A stretch of DNA of 64,000 bases from Mucilaginibacter sp. MD40 (GCF_002288635.1 NZ_NRSW01000001.1:4047004-4111003); one strand, 5' to 3'; shown: positions 1 to 8,194, counted from the first letter of the stretch. Program-made: numbers and translations. Notes: generated by a model from the letters alone, not told the origin.

Positions 1-81
1 TTTTGCTGTAATTATTGTGATTTCCTACCCGGATAGTCGAGTAATTATCCAGAACCAATCTGAAGCTAACTTCGTTTACCA

Positions 82-507
82 CTATAACGCAATCTCAACT
101 AAGTTAGATTGCATTTTAAAAAGCGTTGCGTAGAAATGATCCAAGTGCGTCTTATCTAGTTGCTGGTTGATCAAATTATTCACTTGCTCTATCGCTTCTT
201 GAATCTTGGGCACACTTTCCTTGCCCTTACTTGTCAGGTAAACAAAATGGGCCCTTCTGTCTGCGCTGTTCTGTTCGGTATAAACAAAACCGTTCCTGGT
301 CATACCTTCGATGAGCACCGCTATGCGCGACTTATCTACTTGGAATAGCTCAGCCAGCTCTTTGTGAGTTGGAGTGTGTTCCGTGGAGGCCAGTAACAGG
401 ATAATCTCTGCGTAATGTTCGAGGCGGAGGTCAGGCAGGACTTTAACGATGGCACGGCTGTACAGCCTGCTTAAACGACGTAAACTTTTCGATAATAAAA
501 TTTGCAT
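82..507 (-). CDS. MarR-family transcriptional regulator
   Basis: A 141-residue winged-helix regulator. MarR proteins bind DNA as dimers and usually repress their own or nearby genes. The helix-turn-helix lies near residues 45-75 (THKELAELFQVDKSR, then IAVLIEGMTRNGF), followed by the wing with the family-typical ADRRAHFVYLTSKG near residue 82. Length is normal for the family. The inducing ligand cannot be read from the sequence. The imperfect palindrome at 553-569, 46-62 bp upstream of the start, is a candidate autoregulatory operator. The neighbouring small membrane gene reads the same way from upstream. The family call is firm; a role in metal or stress response is inferred only from the surroundings. 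Confidence 0.9.
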   Translation of the reverse strand: MQILLSKSLRRLSRLYSRAIVKVLPDLRLEHYAEIILLLASTEHTPTHKELAELFQVDKSRIAVLIEGMTRNGFVYTEQNSADRRAHFVYLTSKGKESVPKIQEAIEQVNNLINQQLDKTHLDHFYATLFKMQSNLVEIAL

Positions 508-552
508 AATAAATTTCTTTTAGAAAAATAGAAATGAAACAAGCCGGACTGG

Positions 553-569
553 ACAGTTTGTCAAACAGT
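553..569. promoter_or_regulatory. Imperfect palindrome upstream of the MarR gene, candidate operator
   Basis: Seventeen bases, ACAGTTTGTCAAACAGT, have a perfect GTTTG/CAAAC core around a single central base and outer arms with one mismatched pair. It lies between the small membrane gene and the MarR gene, where a MarR dimer would act. The minus-strand reading also contains TTGACA. Assignment to this regulator is inference from position and symmetry. Confidence 0.4.
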
Positions 570-584
570 TAATAACTAAAAGAA

Positions 585-953
585 TCAAATACGAAGGGAG
601 AGCCGGAAAGGGAAAATGGACGAAAAGTAATGCCGAATTGGAACTGGCGGTCTTAGTTGCCACACCGTCTTGGCAATTAACAACAATATCAAAAATACCC
701 CGGCCAGTTTCAAAAACAAGCTCTGTATATTTTGATCTTTATTCAATACTGACTTATCAGTACGATGCATCAAACTAAAAGTCTGGGCGCTGGCATTATC
801 CAATTTCCTTTTAAAGATCGAATTATAGCGCGCCTGCGACTTATTTGACACCAGGTGATGGTTAGGCAGCATGAGTATATGGGTAAGCACAATAAAAAGG
901 TATGCCGCAGTTAGTAACAGTACACTTGTTTTTTTATGATCAGGCAGCCTCAT
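585..953 (-). CDS. Small two-span membrane protein of unknown function
   Basis: About 122 residues counting from the internal Met that begins MRLPDHKKTS; the frame stays open upstream to 1001, so a start there is possible. Two hydrophobic segments are clear: LLLTAAYLFIVLTHILML near residues 12-30 and LFLKLAGVFLILLLIAK near 78-95. The loop between is polar and probably exported, and the tail is rich in Pro, Phe and Arg. No enzyme or binding motif is recognised. It lies 77 bp upstream of the MarR gene in the same direction and could share its transcript. It is probably a real gene, but function is unknown. Confidence 0.5.
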   Translation of the reverse strand: MRLPDHKKTSVLLLTAAYLFIVLTHILMLPNHHLVSNKSQARYNSIFKRKLDNASAQTFSLMHRTDKSVLNKDQNIQSLFLKLAGVFLILLLIAKTVWQLRPPVPIRHYFSSIFPFRLSLRI

Positions 954-1072
954 AGACAAATGTAAGTAATTTGGTTTATTTAATTCAAATCGCCAGTACA
1001 AGACAATACCACTTATGAATCGTCATTAATGCCGGAAGAACACACTGATTAACACATAAACGATATACACAC

Positions 1073-1162
1073 ATGAAAATGAAAATAATTATCTTAGGCA
1101 CGGCAGACTGTTTATTAGCAGCCTGTTCCGGTAATCGCAGGGCGTTGAATAGCACAACTTAA
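1073..1162 (+). pseudogene. Orphan lipoprotein signal peptide (5' gene remnant)
   Basis: A 29-codon reading frame starts MKMKIIILGTADCLLAACSG, which has the charged start, hydrophobic core and LAAC lipobox of a lipoprotein signal. Only nine residues follow the lipobox Cys before the stop, too few for a mature lipoprotein. Its 3' end runs directly into the adaptor fragment on the opposite strand. The simplest reading is the 5' end of a lost lipoprotein gene cut off at a rearrangement junction. Confidence 0.35.
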
Positions 1163-1195
1163 TTGCACCACCGCGCTTCGATGAATTGTAAATAA

Positions 1196-1366
1196 CATAT
1201 TCATTCCAGCCATATTATCACTCTCATTTTTAAATACCGCTTGGATATTCAACAAATAAGCGCCATCTGTTACCACGATCTCCCCCGCATTTAGTCCTGA
1301 TAGAACAGGCACATAAATTTGATTACCCACACCTGCTTTAATCATTGTGGCGAAAAACCACCAAAT
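1196..1366 (-). pseudogene. 3' remnant of a CusB-type RND adaptor gene
   Basis: About 50 codons (MIKAGVGNQIYVPVLSGL, then AGEIVVTDGAYLLN and QAVFKNESDNMAGMNM) match the extreme C-terminus of the intact adaptor at 31.5-32.8 kb, which reads MIKTGSGNPSYMPVLSGL, DIVVTGGAYLLN, EAIFKNGNDNSMSGMKM. The original stop is lost and the frame reads into unrelated sequence. No upstream adaptor domains are present. This is a fossil of a copper-type CBA efflux operon and should not give a functional protein. Confidence 0.8.
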
Positions 1367-1663
1367 TGTATTCTCAAGTACAACTATGTCTTAAATTGTA
1401 ATTATAGATTTCAAAGTTCTGAAATAAGTAGCGGTTTCATTGCGAAAGCTGCTACCAATTCGATCGGACTAAAATGGCAGTTGAGAAATAGTGAGTGATC
1501 AATATGGCAGAATTCCCTTTGATCGCTGAATGAGACGAGTGTTGTTAAAGCCAAAATGTGAATACAATACCTAATTAAATGCCCAAAAATACATATTTAT
1601 AAAAATACTTTTTTCAAAAAACAGATTATGATTCGATGATGTAATACTTATATAAATAAGCTA
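1367..1663. other. AT-rich stretch without a recognisable gene
   Basis: No open frame with protein-like composition was seen on either strand between the adaptor remnant and the end of the frameshifted HD gene. The sequence is AT-rich with short homopolymer runs. No convincing terminator hairpin was found for the long operon that ends here. Confidence 0.5.
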
Positions 1664-2265
1664 TTAATTAATGTCCTTTTTAACAATCGCGGAACTCAGC
1701 GTTTTGATGTTTACCTGTTTTCTACTCTCCAGAATCTGCCGTCCATAATCTGTATGAAACTGGTGTTTCCTCAACATTTCGAGATTCTGTAAATTCCAAT
1801 CTCGATCTGTAAAGGTTTTATGCAAAATTAAAGACCATTCCGCCCGTAAACGCCCGGCATAATCGTTATAATTTTTTTTGAAAAATGATAGAGATCGGCA
1901 TCACAAATGATTTGTTCCAACAAGTTTTCCGGTTTCTGTGGAAACCGGGTCGACCAAATGCAGTTTAATACTTTTTCAATGAAAGATCGCTCGCAATTTT
2001 CGTTGTTCAGAAAACCATCTGCAATATCAACGCTGGAATTTTCGTGCCCTTCGTATTCAAAGCAGTAACCGGTATCGTGAAACCAAGCCGATACAGCCAG
2101 AACATCCAGATCTCCTTCATGCAACGGACTGCTCAGACCAATCTGGTTAACAGCGTAAGCTACATCCTCCGCGTGACCAATATTGTGAAAGTGCATGTTT
2201 GCCGGTAGATTTGTTGTTAGAAATTCCCTGACAAATATTTCTGATCTTTTAACTACTTCTAACAT
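1664..2265 (-). pseudogene. HD-domain phosphohydrolase-like protein, interrupted by a frameshift
   Basis: The uninterrupted frame gives 145 residues with HD-superfamily metal ligands in order: H31 (HFHNIGHAED), H63-D64 (WFHDTGY) and D122/D124 (IICDADLYHF). These proteins are metal-dependent phosphohydrolases, often acting on nucleotides. At the A8 run at 1872-1879 the frame leaves the domain and stops at 1828. With one extra A (or a -1 slip on A AAA AAA) it continues as KNYNDYAGRLRAEW to a natural stop at 1664, about 200 residues in all. The gene lies 4 bp after the secreted-protein gene and is last in the long operon. Some Bacteroidota proteins join such an HD domain to a DUF5706/Pycsar-effector membrane half, which is absent here. 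It may be real decay, slippage or a sequencing error. Confidence 0.65.
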
Positions 2266-2269
2266 CCCC

Positions 2270-2869
2270 TTACCTTTGTTTTAAAAGTTCAACCAGTTTG
2301 TTTTGCTTTTTGATACTGTCCCAGGCCAGTTGCTTCAACTGTTCACTTTTTCCCATTGATACAAAAGCGATACTGATCTGATCCATATTTTCATAAAATT
2401 CAATGAGGACAGCTGCCAGCAGCTTGCCGGCTTTGATATTTGGCTGGTAATTGAACCTGCTGAAATGCTGTAAAGCGGCATCAACCGTTAATTTAAAGCG
2501 TGCGTCTACCGTTGTTTCTTTGGATTTGACGGACAGAAAACCGACAAAGCGATTACTCATTTGGCTATGAAATCGCTGAAACAGGGCTGATTGTTGTGCA
2601 AGGCTGTTTGATGGCCCATTCCTTATTTGGAATTTTACCATGTCGTTCGCTCCGTCGTACAAAGCGAGCATAAGTTTAACATAATAATTATCAGTACCGC
2701 TTTCTACCGGGATCGCTTTGAATTTAGCAACACGGGCATTAAGCAATTTGCTCAGGGAGGAATCGACCGACTGAATGTTATTACTTCTTAAGGGAATTGT
2801 ATGGCCTTGAACACCCTGGGTTAAGCCCAAGCTGCAGTAAATCAATAAAGCTATGATGATGATTTTCAT
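2270..2869 (-). CDS. Secreted helical protein, possibly divergent DUF305-like
   Basis: A 199-residue protein with a signal peptide (MKIIIIALLIYCSLGLTQG). The mature part is predicted mostly helical. One helix, LMLALYDGANDMVKFQIRNG, resembles the DUF305 pattern in which MMIPHHQGAIDMA-type helices carry metal-binding His, but those His are replaced here. The C-terminal LKQLAWDSIKKQNKLVELLK resembles the closing DUF305 helix. The match is structural guesswork. It lies 4 bp from the site-2 protease gene and 4 bp from the HD gene, so it is cotranscribed. It probably acts in the periplasm, with unknown role. Confidence 0.5.
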   Translation of the reverse strand: MKIIIIALLIYCSLGLTQGVQGHTIPLRSNNIQSVDSSLSKLLNARVAKFKAIPVESGTDNYYVKLMLALYDGANDMVKFQIRNGPSNSLAQQSALFQRFHSQMSNRFVGFLSVKSKETTVDARFKLTVDAALQHFSRFNYQPNIKAGKLLAAVLIEFYENMDQISIAFVSMGKSEQLKQLAWDSIKKQNKLVELLKQR

Positions 2870-2872
2870 TTA

Positions 2873-4201
2873 TTATATATTAACAAGTCTTATTATATCT
2901 ATAAAGCATACATAAATTGCCAGCAGTGCCAGGATGACTAATCCGCTGATCTGCAGGTAAGCTGTTATCGTAGTGCTGATTGGCTTTCCCCTGATCGCTT
3001 CGATACCAATAAAAAAAGCTTGTCCACCGTCAAGTACAGGCAGCGGCAACAAATTAAAAAAAGCTATTGCGGTGGAAAGTACGGCAAGCAGGCGCCAGAA
3101 CCGGGGCCAATCGAAACTGCCGCCGAACAATACAGCAATTCCTATCGGTCCTGTTACCGCGTCCGCCACTTTTATCCTACCGCTCAAAATATCATTTAAC
3201 CCATTGTCTGAAAATGCTGACCATGCACGTCCGGCACCATAGGACAAGTTCTGCGGGACACTGATCTCCACCGGCTTCATTTGAGGGTGTATGGCCTGCA
3301 AAGAAAAGCCGAAATGCCCGTCTTTATCCTTGTGTGCAATTACCTGACTGGCCTTTCCATCATGGATAACGGTCAATTGAATCTGCTTTTTTTTGTTCTT
3401 TTGCAACCTTACCAAGAAGTCCTCATAGAAATTTAACGGCTTTCCATCAAGTTCGGTTACACGATCGTTTTTTTGGATCCCAGCAGTTTTAAGATCGCTG
3501 TTGGTATAAATAGAATCAAATTTAAAGATCGTGCCCATCCTGAAAAATTCGGTAGGTGCCTTATCTGCCAGCAGGCGCATGATCTCAGGGGAGATTTTAA
3601 GATGCATATGTACCTTTTCGTTCGCTTTCGTCCTGATAACCGTCAGTATCGTGTTGCCTTTCAGGATACGTGTGCTTAGTAATTCATCTTGATAAAAAAC
3701 AGAGTCGCCGTCAAGCGCAACTACTTTATCACCCGGTAATAAACCGGCCTTTAAACCAATCTCGCCGGGCAATATCTCATAATCAGTTTTTAATTTGCGG
3801 ATATAATCTTTGCCGTAAATCGCTGTTTGAACGGAAAAAATCAGAACTGCCAATATCAAATTTAAAAGGACCCCGCCGGACATTACAATTAATCGCTGCC
3901 AGGCAGGTTTTGAAGAAAATGATCCTGCTTGCTCGTTGCTTCGACTGCCGTCCTCTTCATCATCAATTTCATGCAAGCCGGTCATTTTTATATAGCCACC
4001 TAAGGGTAGCCAGCCTATTCCGTATTCAGTGCCATTTTTTTTAAATTTAACCAGGCTCAAACCCCAGGCATCAAAGAACAAATAAAATTTTTCAACACGA
4101 ATACCGAATGCTCTGGCGGCAATAAAGTGCCCCAGTTCATGGACTGTTACCAGTATAGAAATGCCCAGTATGAACTGCGCTATCATGATCACTATATCCA
4201 T
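2873..4201 (-). CDS. rseP: Site-2 intramembrane metalloprotease, RseP type
   Basis: A 442-residue M50 protease. The zinc motif is HELGH at residues 21-25 in the first membrane segment; the second active-site motif is LPVLDGGQAFF in a membrane segment near residue 385. Two PDZ-like regions lie between (GLLPGDKVVALDG and IQKNDRVTELDGKP). This family cleaves membrane-bound anti-sigma factors or signal-peptide remnants within the bilayer. Length and motif order are normal. Its place in a metal-efflux operon, 11 bp after the SIS isomerase, is unusual for a housekeeping protease. I infer an accessory copy tied to envelope stress during metal exposure; a substrate cannot be named. Confidence 0.9.
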   Translation of the reverse strand: MDIVIMIAQFILGISILVTVHELGHFIAARAFGIRVEKFYLFFDAWGLSLVKFKKNGTEYGIGWLPLGGYIKMTGLHEIDDEEDGSRSNEQAGSFSSKPAWQRLIVMSGGVLLNLILAVLIFSVQTAIYGKDYIRKLKTDYEILPGEIGLKAGLLPGDKVVALDGDSVFYQDELLSTRILKGNTILTVIRTKANEKVHMHLKISPEIMRLLADKAPTEFFRMGTIFKFDSIYTNSDLKTAGIQKNDRVTELDGKPLNFYEDFLVRLQKNKKKQIQLTVIHDGKASQVIAHKDKDGHFGFSLQAIHPQMKPVEISVPQNLSYGAGRAWSAFSDNGLNDILSGRIKVADAVTGPIGIAVLFGGSFDWPRFWRLLAVLSTAIAFFNLLPLPVLDGGQAFFIGIEAIRGKPISTTITAYLQISGLVILALLAIYVCFIDIIRLVNI

Positions 4202-4212
4202 ATCAGTGTTTA

Positions 4213-4803
4213 TTAGTATAATCTGTCGACCGCGCTACAAAGGATATGGCCGAGCAAAATATGCATTTCCTGTATGCGGGCTGTCGTCCGGCAATTGACA
4301 TTTAACAAAACATCGGCCAATCCGGCCATTTTTCCACCTCCATTTCCGGAAAATCCCAGGGTGTGGCATTGGATATTTTTTGCCATTTCCAAGCCTCGCA
4401 GGACATTTTCACTGTTCCCGCTGGTTGATATGCCGATAACCAGGTCTCCCGGCTGGGATAACGCTTCTACCTGACGTGCGAATACCCTTGAAAAGCCATA
4501 ATCGCTACTGATCGCTGTGAGTGCTGAAGTGTCCGTTGTCAAGGCAATTGCGGGCAGGCCTTTGCGCTCTTTAACATAGCGCCCGGTAAACTCCGCCGCA
4601 ATATGCTGGGCGTCGCTGGCTGATCCGCCGTTACCGAATACGAGGATCTTTTTGCCGCCGGAAATAGTGGTGGTAATCAACCTTGCTGCCGCCGCAATTG
4701 CATTTAATAATCCGGGTTCATAAAGTGTAGCGACTGTTTCCTGGTGCTCACGGATCGCCATGGTGATCAATTCCTCATTTTCCATCATATTATTCTTCAT
4801 CAT
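4213..4803 (-). CDS. SIS-domain phosphosugar isomerase, GmhA-like
   Basis: About 196 residues from the start MMKNNMMENEEL; the MMENEEL start at 4788 is also possible. Upstream codons in the frame overlap the MgtC gene and look non-native. The SIS fold is shown by ILVFGNGGSASDAQHIAAEF, ALTTDTSALTAISSDYGF, the phosphate-binding loop GISTSGNSENV, and the C-terminal RIQEMHILLGHILC typical of sedoheptulose-7-phosphate isomerases. That enzyme starts ADP-heptose synthesis for LPS. The start overlaps the 3' end of the MgtC gene, indicating coupled translation. No other heptose genes are nearby, so the true substrate is uncertain. Confidence 0.8.
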   Translation of the reverse strand: MMKNNMMENEELITMAIREHQETVATLYEPGLLNAIAAAARLITTTISGGKKILVFGNGGSASDAQHIAAEFTGRYVKERKGLPAIALTTDTSALTAISSDYGFSRVFARQVEALSQPGDLVIGISTSGNSENVLRGLEMAKNIQCHTLGFSGNGGGKMAGLADVLLNVNCRTTARIQEMHILLGHILCSAVDRLY

Positions 4804-5275
4804 TTTTTTCACTTCCATGTTTGGCCTGCATTTTTTTCTTCCAGTTTGTATACCACGACTGATGGTGCAACGCCAACAGGGCATAAAGCGCGCCTGCTGC
4901 TACGAAAGCAATGATCAGCATGTTTAATCCGACTGCCACACCTATCCCGGCCGTGCACCAAATCGTTGCCGCTGTTGTTAATCCGCTGGAACTATTGGTG
5001 ACATCATTTTTATAAATAATGCCTGCACCTAAAAATCCGATTCCAACGAGAATATTGGCGATGATCCGGGACGCTGCCGCGAGGTCACCCAAATGCTCGC
5101 CAATAGCTGTGAATAAGGCCGCACCCATACAGACAGCGGCGTAGGTCCTGATGCCTGCACTCCGGCCATGTTTTTCCCGGTCAAGCCCAATAACGCCGCC
5201 GAGTGCTACTGCCAGCAGCAGTTTTAAAACGATTGTCCACTCGCTTTCATTATTCATCATATCATTATAATTCAT
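4790..5275 (-). CDS. MgtC/SapB-family inner-membrane protein
   Basis: A 161-residue membrane protein with MgtC hallmarks: ALGGVIGLDREKHGRSAGIR in the first segments, TYAAVCMGAALFT, ANILVGIGFLGAGII and GLTTAATIWCTAGIG. MgtC proteins are linked to growth in low magnesium and acid, and in some bacteria act on the F-ATPase. The soluble ACT-like C-terminal domain of longer MgtC is missing; the protein ends in a short charged tail, as in SapB-type members. It overlaps the upstream gene by 11 bp and the downstream isomerase by 14 bp, consistent with one transcript. Confidence 0.88.
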   Translation of the reverse strand: MNYNDMMNNESEWTIVLKLLLAVALGGVIGLDREKHGRSAGIRTYAAVCMGAALFTAIGEHLGDLAAASRIIANILVGIGFLGAGIIYKNDVTNSSSGLTTAATIWCTAGIGVAVGLNMLIIAFVAAGALYALLALHHQSWYTNWKKKMQAKHGSEKNDEE

Positions 5276-5876
5276 TACGGTTAATCACATTAATATTATG
5301 GGCAATACTTTGCACTGATTTAATCAATATCGTATCATAAAAACCGGAACATTTGCCGCAGAGAATATGAATAAAAATTTCACTTTCGAGTAGAAGCTCC
5401 GGTAGGTAAGGGATTCGCTGCGTTCCCAAAAACGAATGCAGATCCTGTTCTGAACCGGACTTAAGCGCAAATACCGTGATAGAAGACGATGTGTCCCCAA
5501 AAGTGTCTTCTGGAAAACTTTGCAGCGTCAGCAGGTCTTTAAGTGGAAAATATGCACTTTGCTCCTTAACGACATTGCCGTTACTCAATCTATGGGACAG
5601 ACTAAATCCAAGATCTGTACCTAATCCCTGAAAATCGTCCGACTGCAAATTGTAATGCCAGTCTGTGGTATATATGACCGGCAATACCTCCGCCAAGAAC
5701 GGAGAATATCGAATCAGCATGTAACAATTAAGTCCTGACGTTAATTTTTTAGCCAGCGACAGGTAATAGTGCAGGTGCCTGTAATACTGTGTTGTACGAT
5801 GATCAGCTGCTGTCTGTTTAACGAATAAATAATTGTTCAGCCCTTCACCGGAGGTTTGATTAAACATAATATCCAT
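5265..5876 (-). CDS. Protein of unknown function with a C-terminal CGKC motif
   Basis: A 203-residue soluble protein without signal peptide or membrane segment. I do not recognise the family. Visible traits are an aromatic N-terminal half (QYYRHLHYYLSLAKKL), a central acidic stretch and a hydrophobic stretch ending ILCGKCSGFYDTILI, whose two Cys could bind metal or form a disulfide. The start is well supported: GGAGG lies about 8 bases upstream of the ATG, inside the end of the small gene before it. It overlaps the MgtC gene by 11 bp and so is translated with the operon. Confidence 0.6.
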   Translation of the reverse strand: MDIMFNQTSGEGLNNYLFVKQTAADHRTTQYYRHLHYYLSLAKKLTSGLNCYMLIRYSPFLAEVLPVIYTTDWHYNLQSDDFQGLGTDLGFSLSHRLSNGNVVKEQSAYFPLKDLLTLQSFPEDTFGDTSSSITVFALKSGSEQDLHSFLGTQRIPYLPELLLESEIFIHILCGKCSGFYDTILIKSVQSIAHNINVINRNEL

Positions 5877-5879
5877 TGC

Positions 5880-6056
5880 TCAGCCCTCCATATTTAAAAA
5901 CCATTCCTGGGCCTGCTTTATAGCTTCCGGCACAATTGACAATTCAGATACCGTGCGCTCTTCTTTCAGTTTGTTGGCGATCTCGATCGCCTTTTCCCGG
6001 ACCTGTGGCTCCAGGTCATTCATTTCAAAGGGATAGTGCTCATTATTCCAAACCAT
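5880..6056 (-). CDS. 58-residue protein, related to the small gene before the 18-20 kb metal ATPase
   Basis: The frame opens MVWNNEHYPFEMNDLEPQVR and ends AIKQAQEWFLNMEG. It shares a pattern with the 58-residue product at 20298-20474: a central LxPxVxEKAxExA helix and a terminal AxxxAxxWFLxxEG. Both sit in metal-transport operons. The stop lies 3 bp before the next ATG and supplies its ribosome-binding sequence. The composition suggests a small soluble helical protein; no metal-binding residues are conserved. Conservation between the two copies argues that both are translated. Confidence 0.7.
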   Translation of the reverse strand: MVWNNEHYPFEMNDLEPQVREKAIEIANKLKEERTVSELSIVPEAIKQAQEWFLNMEG

Positions 6057-6086
6057 AGCTGTTATTTTTAATTGTTACCATTCATT

Positions 6087-6779
6087 CTATTTTTGCATTA
6101 AACCGGCAACCACATTAATACTTAATGCAACAATGACGGTATTGAAAGTAAAGGATAGTAAGCCGTGCATCAGGGCAAGCCGCCTGATCCTTTTAGAGGT
6201 AATCTGCACATCTGAAACCTGGAACGTCATGCCGATCACGAAAGAAAAATAGCTAAAATCCAGATAATCCGGCTTGTTTTCCTCCGGGAATTGCAAGCCG
6301 CCGGGTTTAGGATTTTTACCGTCGGCATCTTTATCAATATCGCAATAATAAAAATGCGCATAACGGAAAGTAAAAATAGTATGCACCAGCACCCAGGAAC
6401 TGACCACGCAGGCCAGGGAAAGCAGGATATGTAAAGTTAGCTGTTGGGTATTCTTATCACTTCCCGTAGTTCGTAAAAGCAGCAGTATCGCCAGCAGGCT
6501 GGCCAGCGATGCAAACACCGCAAAGACAAAAACGATCGTCCGGCTGGAATCCTGCGCATGGGCTTCCCGATGCACTTCGGCGGGATGAATGTTAAATATA
6601 GTCAAACCTGATAAGGTCAGCGAAGTGGCAGCATAGGTCAGCCAGGTAACCATGAAATGTACGGATCCTGAGAAACGGCCAAGCGTAACAAAAAAGCAAA
6701 TCCCCGCCAGACCCAATGAAACATAAAGTTTGTGATGCGCGTCCATACGGTTGATGTTAAATTTTGTTTTTGTTATCAT
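6087..6779 (-). CDS. DUF1345 integral membrane protein
   Basis: About 230 residues from the ATG beginning MITKTKFNINRMD; the frame is open to a TTG at 6809. Several hydrophobic segments are seen. The diagnostic features are the FxYAHFYY motif (FTFRYAHFYYCDID) followed by PDYLDFSYFSFVIGMTFQVSDVQ, characteristic of DUF1345. Biochemical function is unknown; some relatives lie near ion transporters. It is directly downstream of the ZIP-like gene, with the two frames meeting, and upstream of the 58-residue gene. Confidence 0.85.
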   Translation of the reverse strand: MITKTKFNINRMDAHHKLYVSLGLAGICFFVTLGRFSGSVHFMVTWLTYAATSLTLSGLTIFNIHPAEVHREAHAQDSSRTIVFVFAVFASLASLLAILLLLRTTGSDKNTQQLTLHILLSLACVVSSWVLVHTIFTFRYAHFYYCDIDKDADGKNPKPGGLQFPEENKPDYLDFSYFSFVIGMTFQVSDVQITSKRIRRLALMHGLLSFTFNTVIVALSINVVAGLMQK

Positions 6780-6805
6780 GTTTTCTTTACTGAAATCCTT
6801 ACTGG

Positions 6806-7531
6806 TCAAATTACCATTCCCAGGATCATAAAAATTAAAAAGCCGCCGAAAAAAGCAGCCGTTAAAAATGGAGAATCGCGCTCTTCGTGTGCTTCTACCA
6901 GCAATTCTTCGGTAACCAGGAATAAAAGTGCCGCTGAACCGAAAGACAGGATCAGCTCTAATACTTTGTCACCTGCCGCATGTAATAGCAACAAGCCAAT
7001 CAGTGCACCAATGATAAATAACCCGCTTAATCCTAATAAGATGATCATGACAGTTTTCTTCGGCAAAGATGATTCCTGCAAAGTGGTTACTGTTGCCATA
7101 CCGAGAGAAAAACATTCCAGCGCAAGCGCTAATGCCAGCAATACACCTTCTTTTGCTCCGGCGGCAAAGCCGATTCCCAACAAGATGCCATCGAGTAACA
7201 AGTCAACACTGATAGCCGTCAGTATTCCCCAGGGAAGTGATTTGCTTTCTTTTATAATGCTCTCCTTATTCGCCAGTTTCTCGGTATAATGTTTGATTAG
7301 CAGCATTGCCGTTATACCCATTGTAAACCCAATTATGATAGATTTCGCATCGTGTATTTTGATCATATCCGGCAAAAGCTCAACGGCGACCACGGAGAAC
7401 ACTACGCCTGCAGCAAAGTGAAGCACAAAACTTTTCACGACTGCGCCAGGCGGCCGGTATAAAGCGATAAGACCGCCAGCACATAACAGTAGCACCGGAA
7501 TAATGGAAAACAGGATTTCTTTAGTGTTCAT
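6806..7531 (-). CDS. ZIP-like divalent metal transporter
   Basis: A 241-residue protein with about eight membrane segments. The core helix pair resembles ZIP proteins: SVDLLLDGILLGIGFAAG followed by LALALALECFSLGMATVT, where canonical members have His and Glu at the binuclear site. Here Asp and Glu replace the usual His residues, so metal choice and direction are uncertain. ZIP proteins generally carry Zn, Fe or Mn into the cytoplasm. It overlaps the upstream gene by 11 bp and abuts DUF1345. An importer-like protein inside an efflux operon is notable. Confidence 0.72.
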   Translation of the reverse strand: MNTKEILFSIIPVLLLCAGGLIALYRPPGAVVKSFVLHFAAGVVFSVVAVELLPDMIKIHDAKSIIIGFTMGITAMLLIKHYTEKLANKESIIKESKSLPWGILTAISVDLLLDGILLGIGFAAGAKEGVLLALALALECFSLGMATVTTLQESSLPKKTVMIILLGLSGLFIIGALIGLLLLHAAGDKVLELILSFGSAALLFLVTEELLVEAHEERDSPFLTAAFFGGFLIFMILGMVI

Positions 7532-8171
7532 TTCGGTATAGTTTTTTTACAGTTGATTCGGCACCTAATCGCTTAAACCAGGTACGGCAAACAATTGCGC
7601 TGATCAGCCCTGTGCCCATACCTAATAACACGGTAACCGGCAGATCATCACCTAAATAGATCAGGTTATAAATAAAGATCAAGGCAAAAATCAACATCAA
7701 TACCTTGATCACGGTAAATCTTTTATCCAAATAAAGACTGACAAAAATTGCAGCGCCGAAGAAAAGCGTGGTTTTTAAACAGACGAATGAGCAATCCACA
7801 GAAACAATGGCGCTATAATTATAATGGAATTGATTACAAGAAAAAATCTTCGTGCCAATGCTGTTTAATCCATAAGCAGATAAACCCGCGATGACGAGAT
7901 AGGCCCCAAGAAATACGCAGTTTCTGAAAAACTTTACCCGGTCGAGACCGATTAATAATAAGACCAGGCAACAATAAAAAGGAATCCAGAAGTAAAAATT
8001 TCCAAAGTGCGGCGAAAGAGTATCCATCAAAGGAAACCGGGCGCTATTGATCCCCTGACCTACCTGCCGATTGATAACCGCTAACTTTGTGGTTAGCGCA
8101 GCGTTAGCCAGGCACGTAAAAGTGATCACGCTGAAGAATACCAGCCCGACCAGTTGTACAGGAAATTTCAT
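7521..8171 (-). CDS. Multi-span membrane protein, PAP2-like fold without clear active site
   Basis: 216 residues from the ATG at 8171, chosen because AAGGAG lies six bases upstream, the best Shine-Dalgarno in the operon. The longer open frame overlaps the Nramp gene and starts with unlikely residues. Six hydrophobic segments are visible. The arrangement (FPLMDTLSPHFGNFYFWIPF, then LVLLLIGLDRVKFFRN) is reminiscent of PAP2 lipid phosphatases, but the usual KxxxxxxRP, SGH and HxxxD catalytic motifs are not seen. It may be a non-catalytic relative. It overlaps the ZIP-like gene by 11 bp. Confidence 0.55.
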   Translation of the reverse strand: MKFPVQLVGLVFFSVITFTCLANAALTTKLAVINRQVGQGINSARFPLMDTLSPHFGNFYFWIPFYCCLVLLLIGLDRVKFFRNCVFLGAYLVIAGLSAYGLNSIGTKIFSCNQFHYNYSAIVSVDCSFVCLKTTLFFGAAIFVSLYLDKRFTVIKVLMLIFALIFIYNLIYLGDDLPVTVLLGMGTGLISAIVCRTWFKRLGAESTVKKLYRNEH

Positions 8172-8194
8172 ATCTATCTCCTTCATCATCATTT

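Noticed and set aside
585..1001. Full 138-residue frame including the first 16 residues
   Set aside because: The first 16 residues lack features; the internal Met directly before a basic stretch and hydrophobic helix is the more likely start.
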